DNA of 6,997 bases from Porphyrobacter sp. (GTDB lineage: Bacteria; Pseudomonadota; Alphaproteobacteria; Sphingomonadales; Sphingomonadaceae): assembly GCA_018991295.1 (NCBI GenBank), contig JAGKSZ010000018.1, positions 1 to 6,997 on the forward strand. Reading direction: 5' to 3'. The notes under the pieces were generated by a model. It ran no database searches. It saw only the letters and a program-made list of their open reading frames with translations, and had not been told where the DNA came from. The position numbers and the translations under genes were made by a program. Position 1 is the first letter of the stretch. The number at the start of each line of letters is the position of its first letter. This document shows positions 1-5,808 of the stretch, one piece after another.

Positions 1-72
1 AGCGCGACTGCGCGCCGGCCGGTAAGCCGCCCCCGCAAAGGCATCGTCGAAGCCGATAAGCCGCGAGCGCAA
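1..72 (-). CDS. Possible 5' end of an unidentified gene, cut by the left edge
   Basis: On the minus strand one frame is open from a TTG at 72-70 to the window edge (24 codons), giving a plausible-looking protein start that includes LIGFDDAFAGAAYRP and mostly G or C in third codon positions. It would start only 4 bases after the stop of the dehydrogenase gene, so it could be its operon partner. There is no convincing ribosome binding site, and a possible terminator overlaps the same spot, which argues against it. I do not recognise the fragment. An alternative is that a plus-strand gene ends here (frame 2 has a TAA at 23-25), or that nothing is encoded. Confidence 0.22.
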   Translation of the reverse strand, partial: MRSRLIGFDDAFAGAAYRPARSRA

Positions 73-96
73 AAAACTACTTCGGCGGCATCCGAA
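71..96 (-). terminator. Possible intrinsic terminator of the SDR gene
   Basis: Read on the minus strand, TTCGG and CCGAA (92-96 and 81-85) can pair around a 6-base loop. After the 4 bases that carry the TAG stop comes a run of six T (76-71). The hairpin therefore lies in the last codons of the dehydrogenase gene. The stem is only 5 bp and set slightly back from the T run, so this is a weak candidate. It conflicts with a co-transcribed gene directly downstream. Confidence 0.35.
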
Positions 97-871
97 TGGC
101 GCCATCGAGCCGGAACTGATGCCCGTTGATGTAGCTGTTGCGGGCGATTTCCAGCACCAGCGAGGCAAATTCCTCCGGTTCGCCCAACCGCTTGGGGAAG
201 GGCACGGATGCGTTCAGCTGCGCCCACATCGGCGGATTGCGGTCCTTCATCCCGAGCATCAGGGGTGTAGCGAAGATGCCGGGCATGACCGAATTCACCC
301 GGATGCCCATGTCCATGAGGTCGCGGGCCATCGGCAGCACCAGCCCGTTCACCCCGGCCTTGCAGCTGCCATAGATCACCTGCCCGATCTGCCCATCCTG
401 CGCGGCGACGCTGGCGGTGAGAATGATGCACCCGCGTTCGCCATCGTCATTGACCGGATCGGCATTGGCCATCCCCAGCGCCGAAATGCTGGCGACACGG
501 TAGCTCGCCACCAGAATGCCTTGCGCCCCGAAGGCGTAATCCTCGGTCGAGAGCCGCTTGTAGGCCCCGCTTTCCTTGTCCCAGCCCAGCGTCTTGCCGC
601 GCCGCGATGCCATCGCGCAGTGGAGGGTCACGCGTTCCTGTCCGTGGGCGGCGCGTGCCGCGGCAAAGCCTGCCTCGACACTCGCCTCGTCCATGATGTC
701 GACATGGTGAAAGGTGCCGCCGATTGCCTTGGCATGGGCCTCGCCTGCTTCATCGTTGATGTCGAAGATCGCGACCTTGCAGCCCGCCTCGGCAAAGGCC
801 TGCGCGCTCGCCTTGCCCAGCCCGCTTGCGCCGCCGGTGACCACCACGGCCATGCCGCTTTCCAGTTTCAT
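77..871 (-). CDS. SDR family oxidoreductase, HSD10-like (probable 3-hydroxyacyl-CoA or hydroxysteroid type dehydrogenase)
   Basis: A 264-residue classical short-chain dehydrogenase, the usual length for the family. The Rossmann cofactor motif TGGASGLG is at residues 12-19. An Asp (D37) ends the second strand, which in this family favours NAD(H) over NADP(H). The catalytic Ser is S154 (in LTASVAA), and the YxxxK pair is Y167 and K171. The stretch from S154 to about residue 200 resembles human HSD17B10 and bacterial 3-hydroxyacyl-CoA dehydrogenase type II, so oxidation of a hydroxyacyl-CoA or similar alcohol in the cytoplasm is the best guess. Two odd points: the usual NNAG motif after strand 4 reads HCAM (84-87), and the tetrad Asn of the V-N-L-x-G segment seems to be missing near residues 113-119. 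The ATG has an AGGGAG ribosome binding site at 886-881, 9 bases away. It is transcribed divergently from the phytase. Substrate unknown. Confidence 0.92.
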   Translation of the reverse strand: MKLESGMAVVVTGGASGLGKASAQAFAEAGCKVAIFDINDEAGEAHAKAIGGTFHHVDIMDEASVEAGFAAARAAHGQERVTLHCAMASRRGKTLGWDKESGAYKRLSTEDYAFGAQGILVASYRVASISALGMANADPVNDDGERGCIILTASVAAQDGQIGQVIYGSCKAGVNGLVLPMARDLMDMGIRVNSVMPGIFATPLMLGMKDRNPPMWAQLNASVPFPKRLGEPEEFASLVLEIARNSYINGHQFRLDGAIRMPPK

Positions 872-962
872 GCCTTGTCTCTCCCTTGATGGTTTTGGCC
901 CTTGGCTAGGCGTTTCGGTGCCCGCGCGCTAGCTGTTCAAATGCATCAACTGATGGTCGCCC

Positions 963-1003
963 GTTTGTCATGAAAGCCGATTAGGGCGCGGCATCTGACA
1001 AAC
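963..1003. repeat. Inverted repeat GTTTGTCA / TGACAAAC upstream of phytase
   Basis: GTTTGTCA at 963-970 and its exact reverse complement TGACAAAC at 996-1003 are separated by 25 bases, about 33 bases centre to centre. The right arm ends just before the phytase ribosome binding site at 1005-1010. The arms contain TGTCA, the core of a PhoB half-site, but in inverted rather than the canonical direct orientation. It could be an operator with two half-sites roughly three helical turns apart, or a long hairpin in the leader. Function is not shown by the sequence. Confidence 0.4.
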
Positions 1004-1004
1004 C

Positions 1005-1010
1005 GAGGGG
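1005..1010 (+). promoter_or_regulatory. Ribosome binding site that fixes the GTG start of phytase
   Basis: GAGGGG lies 7 bases ahead of the GTG at 1018. It decides the start: a GTG here yields a complete signal peptide with a lipobox. Confidence 0.65.
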
Positions 1011-1017
1011 CCCCTGA

Positions 1018-2067
1018 GTGATCCGACCGTTCCGCGCCATCGCCTTGCTTGCCACCAGCGCGCTTGGGGCCTGCGCCACGACGCCTGCCATCACCGGGGA
1101 TCCGGCGGTGACTGTTACCGCGGTTGCAGAAACCCCGCCGGTCGGCACCGCGCGCGCGGACGCAGCCGATGATCCGGCGATCTGGCGCAATCCTGCGGAT
1201 CCGGCGGCCAGCCTTGTTGTCGGCACCGACAAGAAGGGCGGGCTTTACGTCTATGATCTCAAGGGCGCGCAGAAGCACTTTCTGGCCGCACCGGGGCTCA
1301 ACAATGTCGATCTGATCGAGCTTCCGGATGGTCAGGTGCTCGCCATTGCCAGTGATCGCAGCAACCTTGCCACCGGGCAGCTGTTCATCGCCCGGCTGGA
1401 TACCGCGCGCGGCACGCTGGCCTTTGTCACCCGCGTGCCGGTGGGGCCGGGCGAAGGTTATGGCGTGTGCGGGGGCGATGTGAAGGCCGATGGTTCCTTC
1501 ACCATCTACAGCGCCTTCAAGAGCGGGGCGATCTACAGCACCGGGTTGCAATTCATCGGCGGCGAGCTTGCCGATCAGACCGAGCTGCTGAACGCCGTTC
1601 CCACCCAAACCGAAGGCTGCGTCTATGACCCGCGCACAGGGATGCTCTATATCGGGGAAGAAGACGCCGGCATCTGGGCGATGGCCGGGCGCGGGCAGGG
1701 CGGCGCGGAAGGCCGCAAGCTGGTTGCCCCCATCGACAACAGGATGCTGGTTGCCGATGTCGAAGGCCTTGCCCTTGCTCCCCAAGGCACAGATGGCGGC
1801 TATCTGGTCGCCTCATCGCAAGGGGACAATGCCTATGCCCTGTTTCGGTTGCCGGACCTGACCCCGGTGGGCCGCTTCCGGATTGCCGCCGGGACATTCG
1901 GCAGCGTTGAGGAAACCGATGGCATCGCGCTCGATAACCGCGATTTCGGGCCGGACTTCCCCGGCGGGCTGTTCATCGCACAGGACGGCATGAACGCGCC
2001 CAGGGCACAGAACTTCAAATTCGTGCGCTGGGACGCGGTGCTTGCCGCGCTGGGCGAGGGGAAGTAA
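1018..2067 (+). CDS. Beta-propeller phytase (3-phytase), exported lipoprotein
   Basis: A 349-residue enzyme of the beta-propeller phytase family, which cuts phosphate from myo-inositol hexakisphosphate and needs calcium. The N-terminus is a lipoprotein signal peptide (MIRPFR, hydrophobic core, lipobox L16-G17-A18-C19). Ala follows the Cys, so outer-membrane sorting is likely. Family motifs appear in order: DAADDPAIW (48-56), NNVD (95-98), EGCVYDPRTGMLYIGEEDAGIW region (199-220), DVEGLAL (247-253), YLVASSQGDNAYALF region (262-276), ETDGIAL (299-305), GLFIAQDGMN (317-326) and NFKFVRW (332-338). The acidic residues in these motifs are of the type that bind calcium and phosphate in the family. 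Length and motif set look complete. Start is GTG with GAGGGG 7 bases upstream. The phoX gene follows after 10 bases, so they probably form an operon for phosphate scavenging. Confidence 0.93.
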   Translation: MIRPFRAIALLATSALGACATTPAITGDPAVTVTAVAETPPVGTARADAADDPAIWRNPADPAASLVVGTDKKGGLYVYDLKGAQKHFLAAPGLNNVDLIELPDGQVLAIASDRSNLATGQLFIARLDTARGTLAFVTRVPVGPGEGYGVCGGDVKADGSFTIYSAFKSGAIYSTGLQFIGGELADQTELLNAVPTQTEGCVYDPRTGMLYIGEEDAGIWAMAGRGQGGAEGRKLVAPIDNRMLVADVEGLALAPQGTDGGYLVASSQGDNAYALFRLPDLTPVGRFRIAAGTFGSVEETDGIALDNRDFGPDFPGGLFIAQDGMNAPRAQNFKFVRWDAVLAALGEGK

Positions 2068-2077
2068 CGCCGCAGGC

Positions 2078-3460
2078 ATGACCACGCCCTTCATCACGCC
2101 CGACCGCCGCCGCTTCCTCGGCGCGACCGCCACCGCCTTTGCCGCGCTTGCAGCGAGCGGTTGCATGACCCGCACCGGCAATGCCGCCGCCGCCACTGCA
2201 CCGCCCCGGGCCGCAGGCGGCTTTCAGGGCTATGGCCCGCTCAAGACCGATCTGGCAGGCCTGCTCGATCTGCCGGAGGGCTTTTCCTACCGCGTGATTT
2301 CGCGCCTTGGCGATGCGATGGATGATGGCGGCACCGTGCCTGACCGGGCGGACGGGATGGGCTGCTTCGACATCGGCAATGGCGAGATCGCGCTGGTGCG
2401 CAACCACGAATTGCAGCCGCGCCACAAGGCAGGCGGGCCGATCGCCAAGGGCTTTGGCAAGCGCAACGGAGAATTCGTGCCCGGGGGGACGACCACCATC
2501 GTCCTTGATGCCGCCACATTGCAAGTGAAGCGCCAGTTCCGCAGCCTTGGCGGCACGATCCGCAATTGTTCGGGCGGGGTGACGCCGTGGGGCAGCTGGC
2601 TGACCTGCGAGGAAGCGCCCACTGGCCCCGGCCAGCCTTATGGCGAAGGGCTGGAACAGGATCACGGCTGGGTGTTCGAAGTCCCTGCTGCCGCGCGCGG
2701 GCTGGTTGATCCGGTGCCGTTGAAGGCGATGGGCCGCTTCAACCATGAAGCTGCCGCCGTCGATCCGGCGACCGGCATCGTCTACATGACCGAAGACCGC
2801 GACGACGGGGTGCTCTACCGCTTCGTTCCGCGTGTGCCGGGCCGCCTTGCCGAAGGCGGGCGCTTGCAGGCGATGGTGATCGAAGGCCTCACCGATACCC
2901 GTAACTGGCCAAACACTGCTGGCGCTGCTGCCATGCCGGTGGGGCAGCGTTACGCGGTATCCTGGGCCGATCTCGATGAAGTCGAGGCGCCCAAGGATGA
3001 CCTGCGCCAGCGTGCGGCTGCCAAGGGGGCGGCACTGGTGGCGCGGGGTGAAGGGCTGCATATGGGGGTGGGCAGGGGCGTTTCCGAAGTCTTCGCCTGT
3101 TGCACCAGCGGCGGGGCCAAGCAGCTTGGCCAGATCCTCAAGCTGACCGTGGGGCAGGGCGGCGCGCCTGACATGGTGGAGCTGTTCTTCGAAAGCGAAA
3201 GCACCGATCAGTTCAACTTCGGTGACAACCTGACCGTTGCGGGCAATGGCCACCTGATCGTGTGCGAAGATCAGTACACCGAAGTGGTCGATAACCACAT
3301 CCGCGGCATCACGCCCGATGGCCGCGCCTACACCCTTGCCAAGCTGCACGCACAGACCGAACTGGCGGGCGGGTGCTTCTCGCCCGATGGCAAGGTGCTG
3401 TTCGTCAACGCCTATGATCCCACCGCGACACTGGCGATCACGGGGCCCTGGGCGGCCTGA
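2078..3460 (+). CDS. phoX: PhoX-family (DUF839) phosphatase with Tat signal
   Basis: A 460-residue PhoX-type phosphatase, which hydrolyses phosphomonoesters in the periplasm or at the cell surface using an iron-calcium cofactor. The start is the ATG at 2078. An in-frame TTG at 2042 would add 12 residues lying within the phytase gene and push the Tat motif inwards. The Tat signal is R10-R11-R12-F13-L14 followed by an Ala-rich core. ASGC at 26-29 resembles a lipobox, so it may be a Tat lipoprotein. Family motifs are NCSGGVTPWGSWLTCEE (163-179), FNHEAA (221-226), YMTEDRDDGVLYRF (236-249), FGDNLTVAGNGHLIVCEDQ (381-399) and FVNAYDPTATLAITGPW (442-458). C164 is the likely counterpart of the Cys ligand to iron in Pseudomonas PhoX, with E178, E179, E224 and E397 as candidate metal ligands. 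It is shorter than the roughly 600-residue Pseudomonas enzymes. GAGGGGAAG at 2056-2064 (13 bases from the ATG) overlaps the end of phytase, suggesting coupled translation. Confidence 0.92.
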   Translation: MTTPFITPDRRRFLGATATAFAALAASGCMTRTGNAAAATAPPRAAGGFQGYGPLKTDLAGLLDLPEGFSYRVISRLGDAMDDGGTVPDRADGMGCFDIGNGEIALVRNHELQPRHKAGGPIAKGFGKRNGEFVPGGTTTIVLDAATLQVKRQFRSLGGTIRNCSGGVTPWGSWLTCEEAPTGPGQPYGEGLEQDHGWVFEVPAAARGLVDPVPLKAMGRFNHEAAAVDPATGIVYMTEDRDDGVLYRFVPRVPGRLAEGGRLQAMVIEGLTDTRNWPNTAGAAAMPVGQRYAVSWADLDEVEAPKDDLRQRAAAKGAALVARGEGLHMGVGRGVSEVFACCTSGGAKQLGQILKLTVGQGGAPDMVELFFESESTDQFNFGDNLTVAGNGHLIVCEDQYTEVVDNHIRGITPDGRAYTLAKLHAQTELAGGCFSPDGKVLFVNAYDPTATLAITGPWAA

Positions 3461-3477
3461 ACTGTCGCGGCTGAGCG

Positions 3478-4041
3478 GTGGACGGTTTCCTTCTTGCCCT
3501 GCTGCTGGTTGCAGCCCTTGCCTGCGGCGGGCGCGATCAGTGGATGGTGGCGCAGTGGGCCGACAGCCTTGGGCGCAGCGCACCCTTGCTGGTGCTGGCG
3601 ATGGGGTGCGCCTGTCTGAGCGCTGCCGCAATGGCGTGGGTGGGGGCCGAATTTGCCGCGCTGCTCCCGCGCCGCGCTGCGCAGATGCTGGTTGCCTTTG
3701 CACTGGCGATGGCGGCCGCTGAACTCGCCTGGCCGGTGCGCCTGACGCCGCCGGAGGAGCCCACCCGTTCGGTTGCCGCCTTGGGCATCGTGCTGCTGGC
3801 CCGGCAGATCGGGGACGGGGCGCGCTTTGCCGTCTTCGCGCTGGCAGCGTGGACGGTGTGGCCGGTGACCGCCGGCATCGGCGGGGCGCTGGGCGGAGCA
3901 GCGGCAGCGGCGCTGGGCTGGGCTGCAGGAGCAGAGGCGATGGCTCGCTGGCCGCTGCGCCCGTTGCGCATCGCGCTGGCTGTGGTGCTGGGGATCGCCG
4001 CGCTCTTCATCGGCCTCGGCGCCCGTTTTGCCGCATTCTGA
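3478..4041 (+). CDS. Six-helix membrane protein, divergent GDT1/TMEM165-like
   Basis: A 187-residue, very hydrophobic protein with about six membrane segments (roughly 3-16, 35-62, 67-87, 98-124, 128-152, 162-183) in two halves of three. GDT1/TMEM165 proteins, which move Ca, Mn or protons, carry one E-x-G-D-K/R-T/S motif in each half. Here the matching places read G17-G-R-D20-Q-W and Q110-I-G-D113-G-A: the aspartates survive but the glutamates and basic residues do not. It therefore looks like a degenerate member, and transport activity is uncertain. GTG at 3478 is the first possible start, since a TGA lies in frame at 3472. The ribosome binding site is poor, so translation may depend on the phoX gene 17 bases upstream. 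Other explanations are an unrelated small membrane protein of internal-repeat type. Confidence 0.6.
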   Translation: MDGFLLALLLVAALACGGRDQWMVAQWADSLGRSAPLLVLAMGCACLSAAAMAWVGAEFAALLPRRAAQMLVAFALAMAAAELAWPVRLTPPEEPTRSVAALGIVLLARQIGDGARFAVFALAAWTVWPVTAGIGGALGGAAAAALGWAAGAEAMARWPLRPLRIALAVVLGIAALFIGLGARFAAF

Positions 4042-4057
4042 TCGCCTCAGGCGATCA
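4039..4057 (+). repeat. Perfect 8 bp hairpin beginning at a stop codon
   Basis: TGATCGCC and GGCGATCA pair exactly around a TCA loop. The first three bases are the stop codon of the GDT1-like gene. No T run follows, so it is not a standard intrinsic terminator. It may stabilise the 3' end of the phosphatase-cluster transcript, mark a Rho-dependent end, or hold transcripts back before dps. Confidence 0.5.
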
Positions 4058-4124
4058 CCGCGGCCTAGAAATTGCGGGATCCTGCGGGGTGCCTAGCCCG
4101 CCTCGCATCCCCATATTGGTGCAC

Positions 4125-4131
4125 AAGGAGG
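4125..4131 (+). promoter_or_regulatory. Strong Shine-Dalgarno of dps
   Basis: AAGGAGG sits 6 bases ahead of the ATG at 4138. It is the best ribosome binding site in the window and places the dps start there rather than at the upstream ATG at 4072, which would add 22 residues with no family resemblance. The 96-base gap before dps should hold its promoter. CATATT at 4112-4117 is a possible but unproven -10 box. Confidence 0.8.
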
Positions 4132-4137
4132 AACACC

Positions 4138-4593
4138 ATGTCCCACACCAATTCGAAAGCCGCATTGATCGACGAACTCGACGGGCTTCTGGCCGATCAC
4201 TTCGCGCTGTTCATCAAGACCAAGAATTTCCACTGGCACGTGCGCGGCCCGCGTTTTCGTGATCTGCACCTCTTGTTCGATGAACAGGCGCTGGAAGTGC
4301 AGGGCCAGATCGACATCATCGCAGAACGCGTGCGCAAGCTCGATGCCGAAACCCTGACTTCGCTTGGCACGGTCAGCAAGGCGACCAGGATCAAGGATCA
4401 GGACAGCGCGGCGCTCAGCGCCGAAGACATGATTGCCGAACTGCTGGCCGATAACGAGACCGTGATTGCACGCCTCAAGGCGATGAAAGGCCTTGCCGAT
4501 CAGGCGGGCGATAATGCCACCGACGGGCTGCTTGATGACTGGACCGACATGGCCGAACAGCGCGCGTGGTTCCTGCGTTCGTTGCTGGCCTGA
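4138..4593 (+). CDS. dps: Dps family ferritin-like protein
   Basis: A 151-residue four-helix-bundle protein that assembles into a 12-subunit shell, oxidises Fe(II) and stores iron, protecting DNA from hydroxyl radicals in the cytoplasm. The signature is KNFHWHVRGPRFRDLHLLFDEQ (29-50). The inter-subunit ferroxidase residues are all present: H32, H44, D48, D59 and E63, each one position later than the corresponding Listeria innocua residue. The N-terminal tail before helix A is short with a single Lys (K7), and the chain ends directly after the last helix. DNA binding through a long basic tail, as in E. coli Dps, is therefore not evident; iron storage and peroxide detoxification seem the safer role. 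It stands alone, with its own strong ribosome binding site and terminator. Confidence 0.95.
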   Translation: MSHTNSKAALIDELDGLLADHFALFIKTKNFHWHVRGPRFRDLHLLFDEQALEVQGQIDIIAERVRKLDAETLTSLGTVSKATRIKDQDSAALSAEDMIAELLADNETVIARLKAMKGLADQAGDNATDGLLDDWTDMAEQRAWFLRSLLA

Positions 4594-4616
4594 GCCACGC
4601 GCATAGCTATCCAGTG

Positions 4617-4650
4617 CAGGCCGCCCCCATTGCCGGGGGCGGCCTGTTTG
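4617..4650 (+). terminator. Intrinsic terminator of dps
   Basis: A perfect 12 bp GC-rich stem (CAGGCCGCCCCC at 4617-4628 with its complement at 4635-4646), a 6-base loop ATTGCC and a short TTT. It begins 23 bases after the dps stop. The T tract is short, but the stem is very stable. It also means the following gene has its own promoter or relies on read-through. Confidence 0.85.
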
Positions 4651-4662
4651 CTATCAGGGGAC

Positions 4663-5322
4663 ATGGCCGACATCATGATCATCGAAGGCGCGAGCGACGC
4701 CGCAATTGCCGACTGGCTCGAACAGGCGCTTGTGCGGCTGTGGGCCCGCCGTGAAGACGAAAGCGATTGGGACATCGGCATCGCCGTCCCCGGCGGCTCG
4801 ACACCATTTCCGATCATCGAACAGCTGATGGCGCGGCACACCGGGTTTGACCCCGATTTCGATTTTTCGCGATTGTTCGTTTATCCGACCGATGATCGCA
4901 TCGTCCCGGAAACGCATGAGGCTTCCAACACGGGGAAGATCCGCGCGCTGTTCGAGCCCAAGGGCGCCGGTATCAGACCGCTTGCCGACCTTGAAACCGT
5001 GCCCGAACTCGATCTCGTCTGGCTCGGCATGGGCGATGATGGGCACATCGCCTCGCTTTTCCCCAATACCGATCCGCAGGTTGACGATCCGCAGGCCGTG
5101 CGGGTGCTGACCCCCGATCCGCTGCCCCCTCACGCGCCCTTCGACCGCATCACGCTGACGCTGCCGAGCCTGCTGAACACCCGCGAGTTGCTGTTCGTCA
5201 TCCGGGGTGACGACAAGCGCGCCGTGTTCAACGCGGCGATGCGCGGCGAGCATGACCTTCCCATAGCCCGCCTGCTCGGCGCGGCGCGGGCGCGGGGCAT
5301 CCCTGTCACGGTGTTCGTCTGA
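4663..5322 (+). CDS. pgl: 6-phosphogluconolactonase
   Basis: A 219-residue DevB-type lactonase of the NagB/RpiA-like fold. It hydrolyses 6-phosphoglucono-1,5-lactone to 6-phosphogluconate, the step after glucose-6-phosphate dehydrogenase in the pentose phosphate and Entner-Doudoroff pathways. Motifs are VPGGSTP (42-48, phosphate loop), FVYPTDDRIVPETHEASN (72-89), LGMGDDGHIASLFP (121-134, with the catalytic His at 127) and a C-terminal PIARLL (200-205). The length is slightly short but normal for the family. The start is the ATG at 4663: an upstream TTG at 4630 lies inside the dps terminator. AGGGG at 4656-4660 is only 2 bases from this ATG, so the second ATG (4675, residue 5) remains possible. 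The Nudix gene follows after 4 bases. The usual partners zwf and edd are not in the window. Confidence 0.94.
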   Translation: MADIMIIEGASDAAIADWLEQALVRLWARREDESDWDIGIAVPGGSTPFPIIEQLMARHTGFDPDFDFSRLFVYPTDDRIVPETHEASNTGKIRALFEPKGAGIRPLADLETVPELDLVWLGMGDDGHIASLFPNTDPQVDDPQAVRVLTPDPLPPHAPFDRITLTLPSLLNTRELLFVIRGDDKRAVFNAAMRGEHDLPIARLLGAARARGIPVTVFV

Positions 5323-5326
5323 GCCA

Positions 5327-5800
5327 ATGCCGCATCTCCTCCCCGCCCCGCTCCACCGCGCGCTGCTGCCGCTGGCACACGCGCTGCGGCACCGCTGGCG
5401 GCGCTGGCGCAAAGTGCCGATTGCCGGGGTGAGCGTGATCATCACCAATCTTGGCGGCGATGTGCTGCTGCTGCGCCATTCCTATGGCCCTGACGTATGG
5501 AGCCTGCCCGGCGGGGGGCTTGGCAAGGGTGAAGATCCCCTCAGCGCAGCGCAGCGCGAAGTGCGCGAGGAACTGGGAGTGGAGCTCGCCCGGATAGAGC
5601 CGGTGGGCACTATCGAGGAGGTGCTGTCCGGCTCCCCCCACACCGCCCACATCTTTGCCGCCGTATGCGATCAGCGCCCGCAGCCTGACCGGCGCGAAGT
5701 GACCGAGGCGCGCTTTTTCCCCTCCCATTCCCTGCCCGAACCGCTGGGCGAGACCACCCGCCGCCGCATCGCGGTGTGGCGGGCAAGGGGCGTTGGGTAA
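5327..5800 (+). CDS. Nudix hydrolase
   Basis: A 157-residue Nudix protein that would hydrolyse a nucleoside diphosphate linked to another group, with Mg or Mn. The Nudix box fits the consensus exactly: G63, E69, then R77-E78-V79-R80-E81-E82-L83-G84-V85. The strand before it (GPDVWSLPGGGLGKGE, 54-69) is typical. Substrate cannot be told from the box. Ahead of the domain is a basic stretch, RHRWRRWRK (21-29), after a short hydrophobic run, which might contact membrane or nucleic acid. The ATG comes 4 bases after the pgl stop with no clear ribosome binding site, so it is probably translated by coupling to pgl. A link to central carbon metabolism (for example a sugar nucleotide or NADH) is conceivable but only inferred from the neighbour. 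Confidence 0.92.
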   Translation: MPHLLPAPLHRALLPLAHALRHRWRRWRKVPIAGVSVIITNLGGDVLLLRHSYGPDVWSLPGGGLGKGEDPLSAAQREVREELGVELARIEPVGTIEEVLSGSPHTAHIFAAVCDQRPQPDRREVTEARFFPSHSLPEPLGETTRRRIAVWRARGVG

Positions 5801-5808
5801 CGGGGCGG

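Larger units (their letters stand above)
872..1017. promoter_or_regulatory. Divergent intergenic region between SDR and phytase genes
   Basis: These 146 bases separate two genes that point away from each other, so both promoters must lie here or overlap it. The region includes the SDR ribosome binding site (AGGGAG, 886-881 minus strand), a small palindrome CATCA-AC-TGATG at 944-955, and an 8 bp inverted repeat nearer the phytase. TTGTCA at 965-970 matches a sigma-70 -35 hexamer at 5 of 6 positions, but I find no good -10 box at normal spacing. No promoter can be assigned with confidence. Confidence 0.5.

Noticed and set aside
119..889. A 256-codon plus-strand open frame opposite the SDR
   Set aside because: The SDR on the other strand has cofactor and catalytic motifs and a good ribosome binding site; this frame has none.
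954..971. A true Pho box
   Set aside because: Only one of the two 7-base half-sites is a good match and the spacer is not AT-rich, so I list it only as part of a tentative operator.
946..1785. A 279-codon minus-strand open frame opposite the phytase
   Set aside because: It has no recognisable domain or ribosome binding site and covers a complete phytase; a composition shadow.
2015..3703. A 562-codon open frame on the minus strand opposite phoX
   Set aside because: It lies antisense to a gene with full PhoX motifs. Its translation is rich in Arg, Ala, Gly and His with no family motif, as expected for a shadow frame in GC-rich DNA.
4042..4137. EcfG-type general stress promoter before dps
   Set aside because: No GGAAC-like -35 with a GTT -10 at the right spacing was found by eye.
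4654..5448. A 264-codon minus-strand open frame opposite pgl and the Nudix start
   Set aside because: It spans two well-supported genes and their junction, with low-complexity Arg/Gly-rich translation; a shadow.
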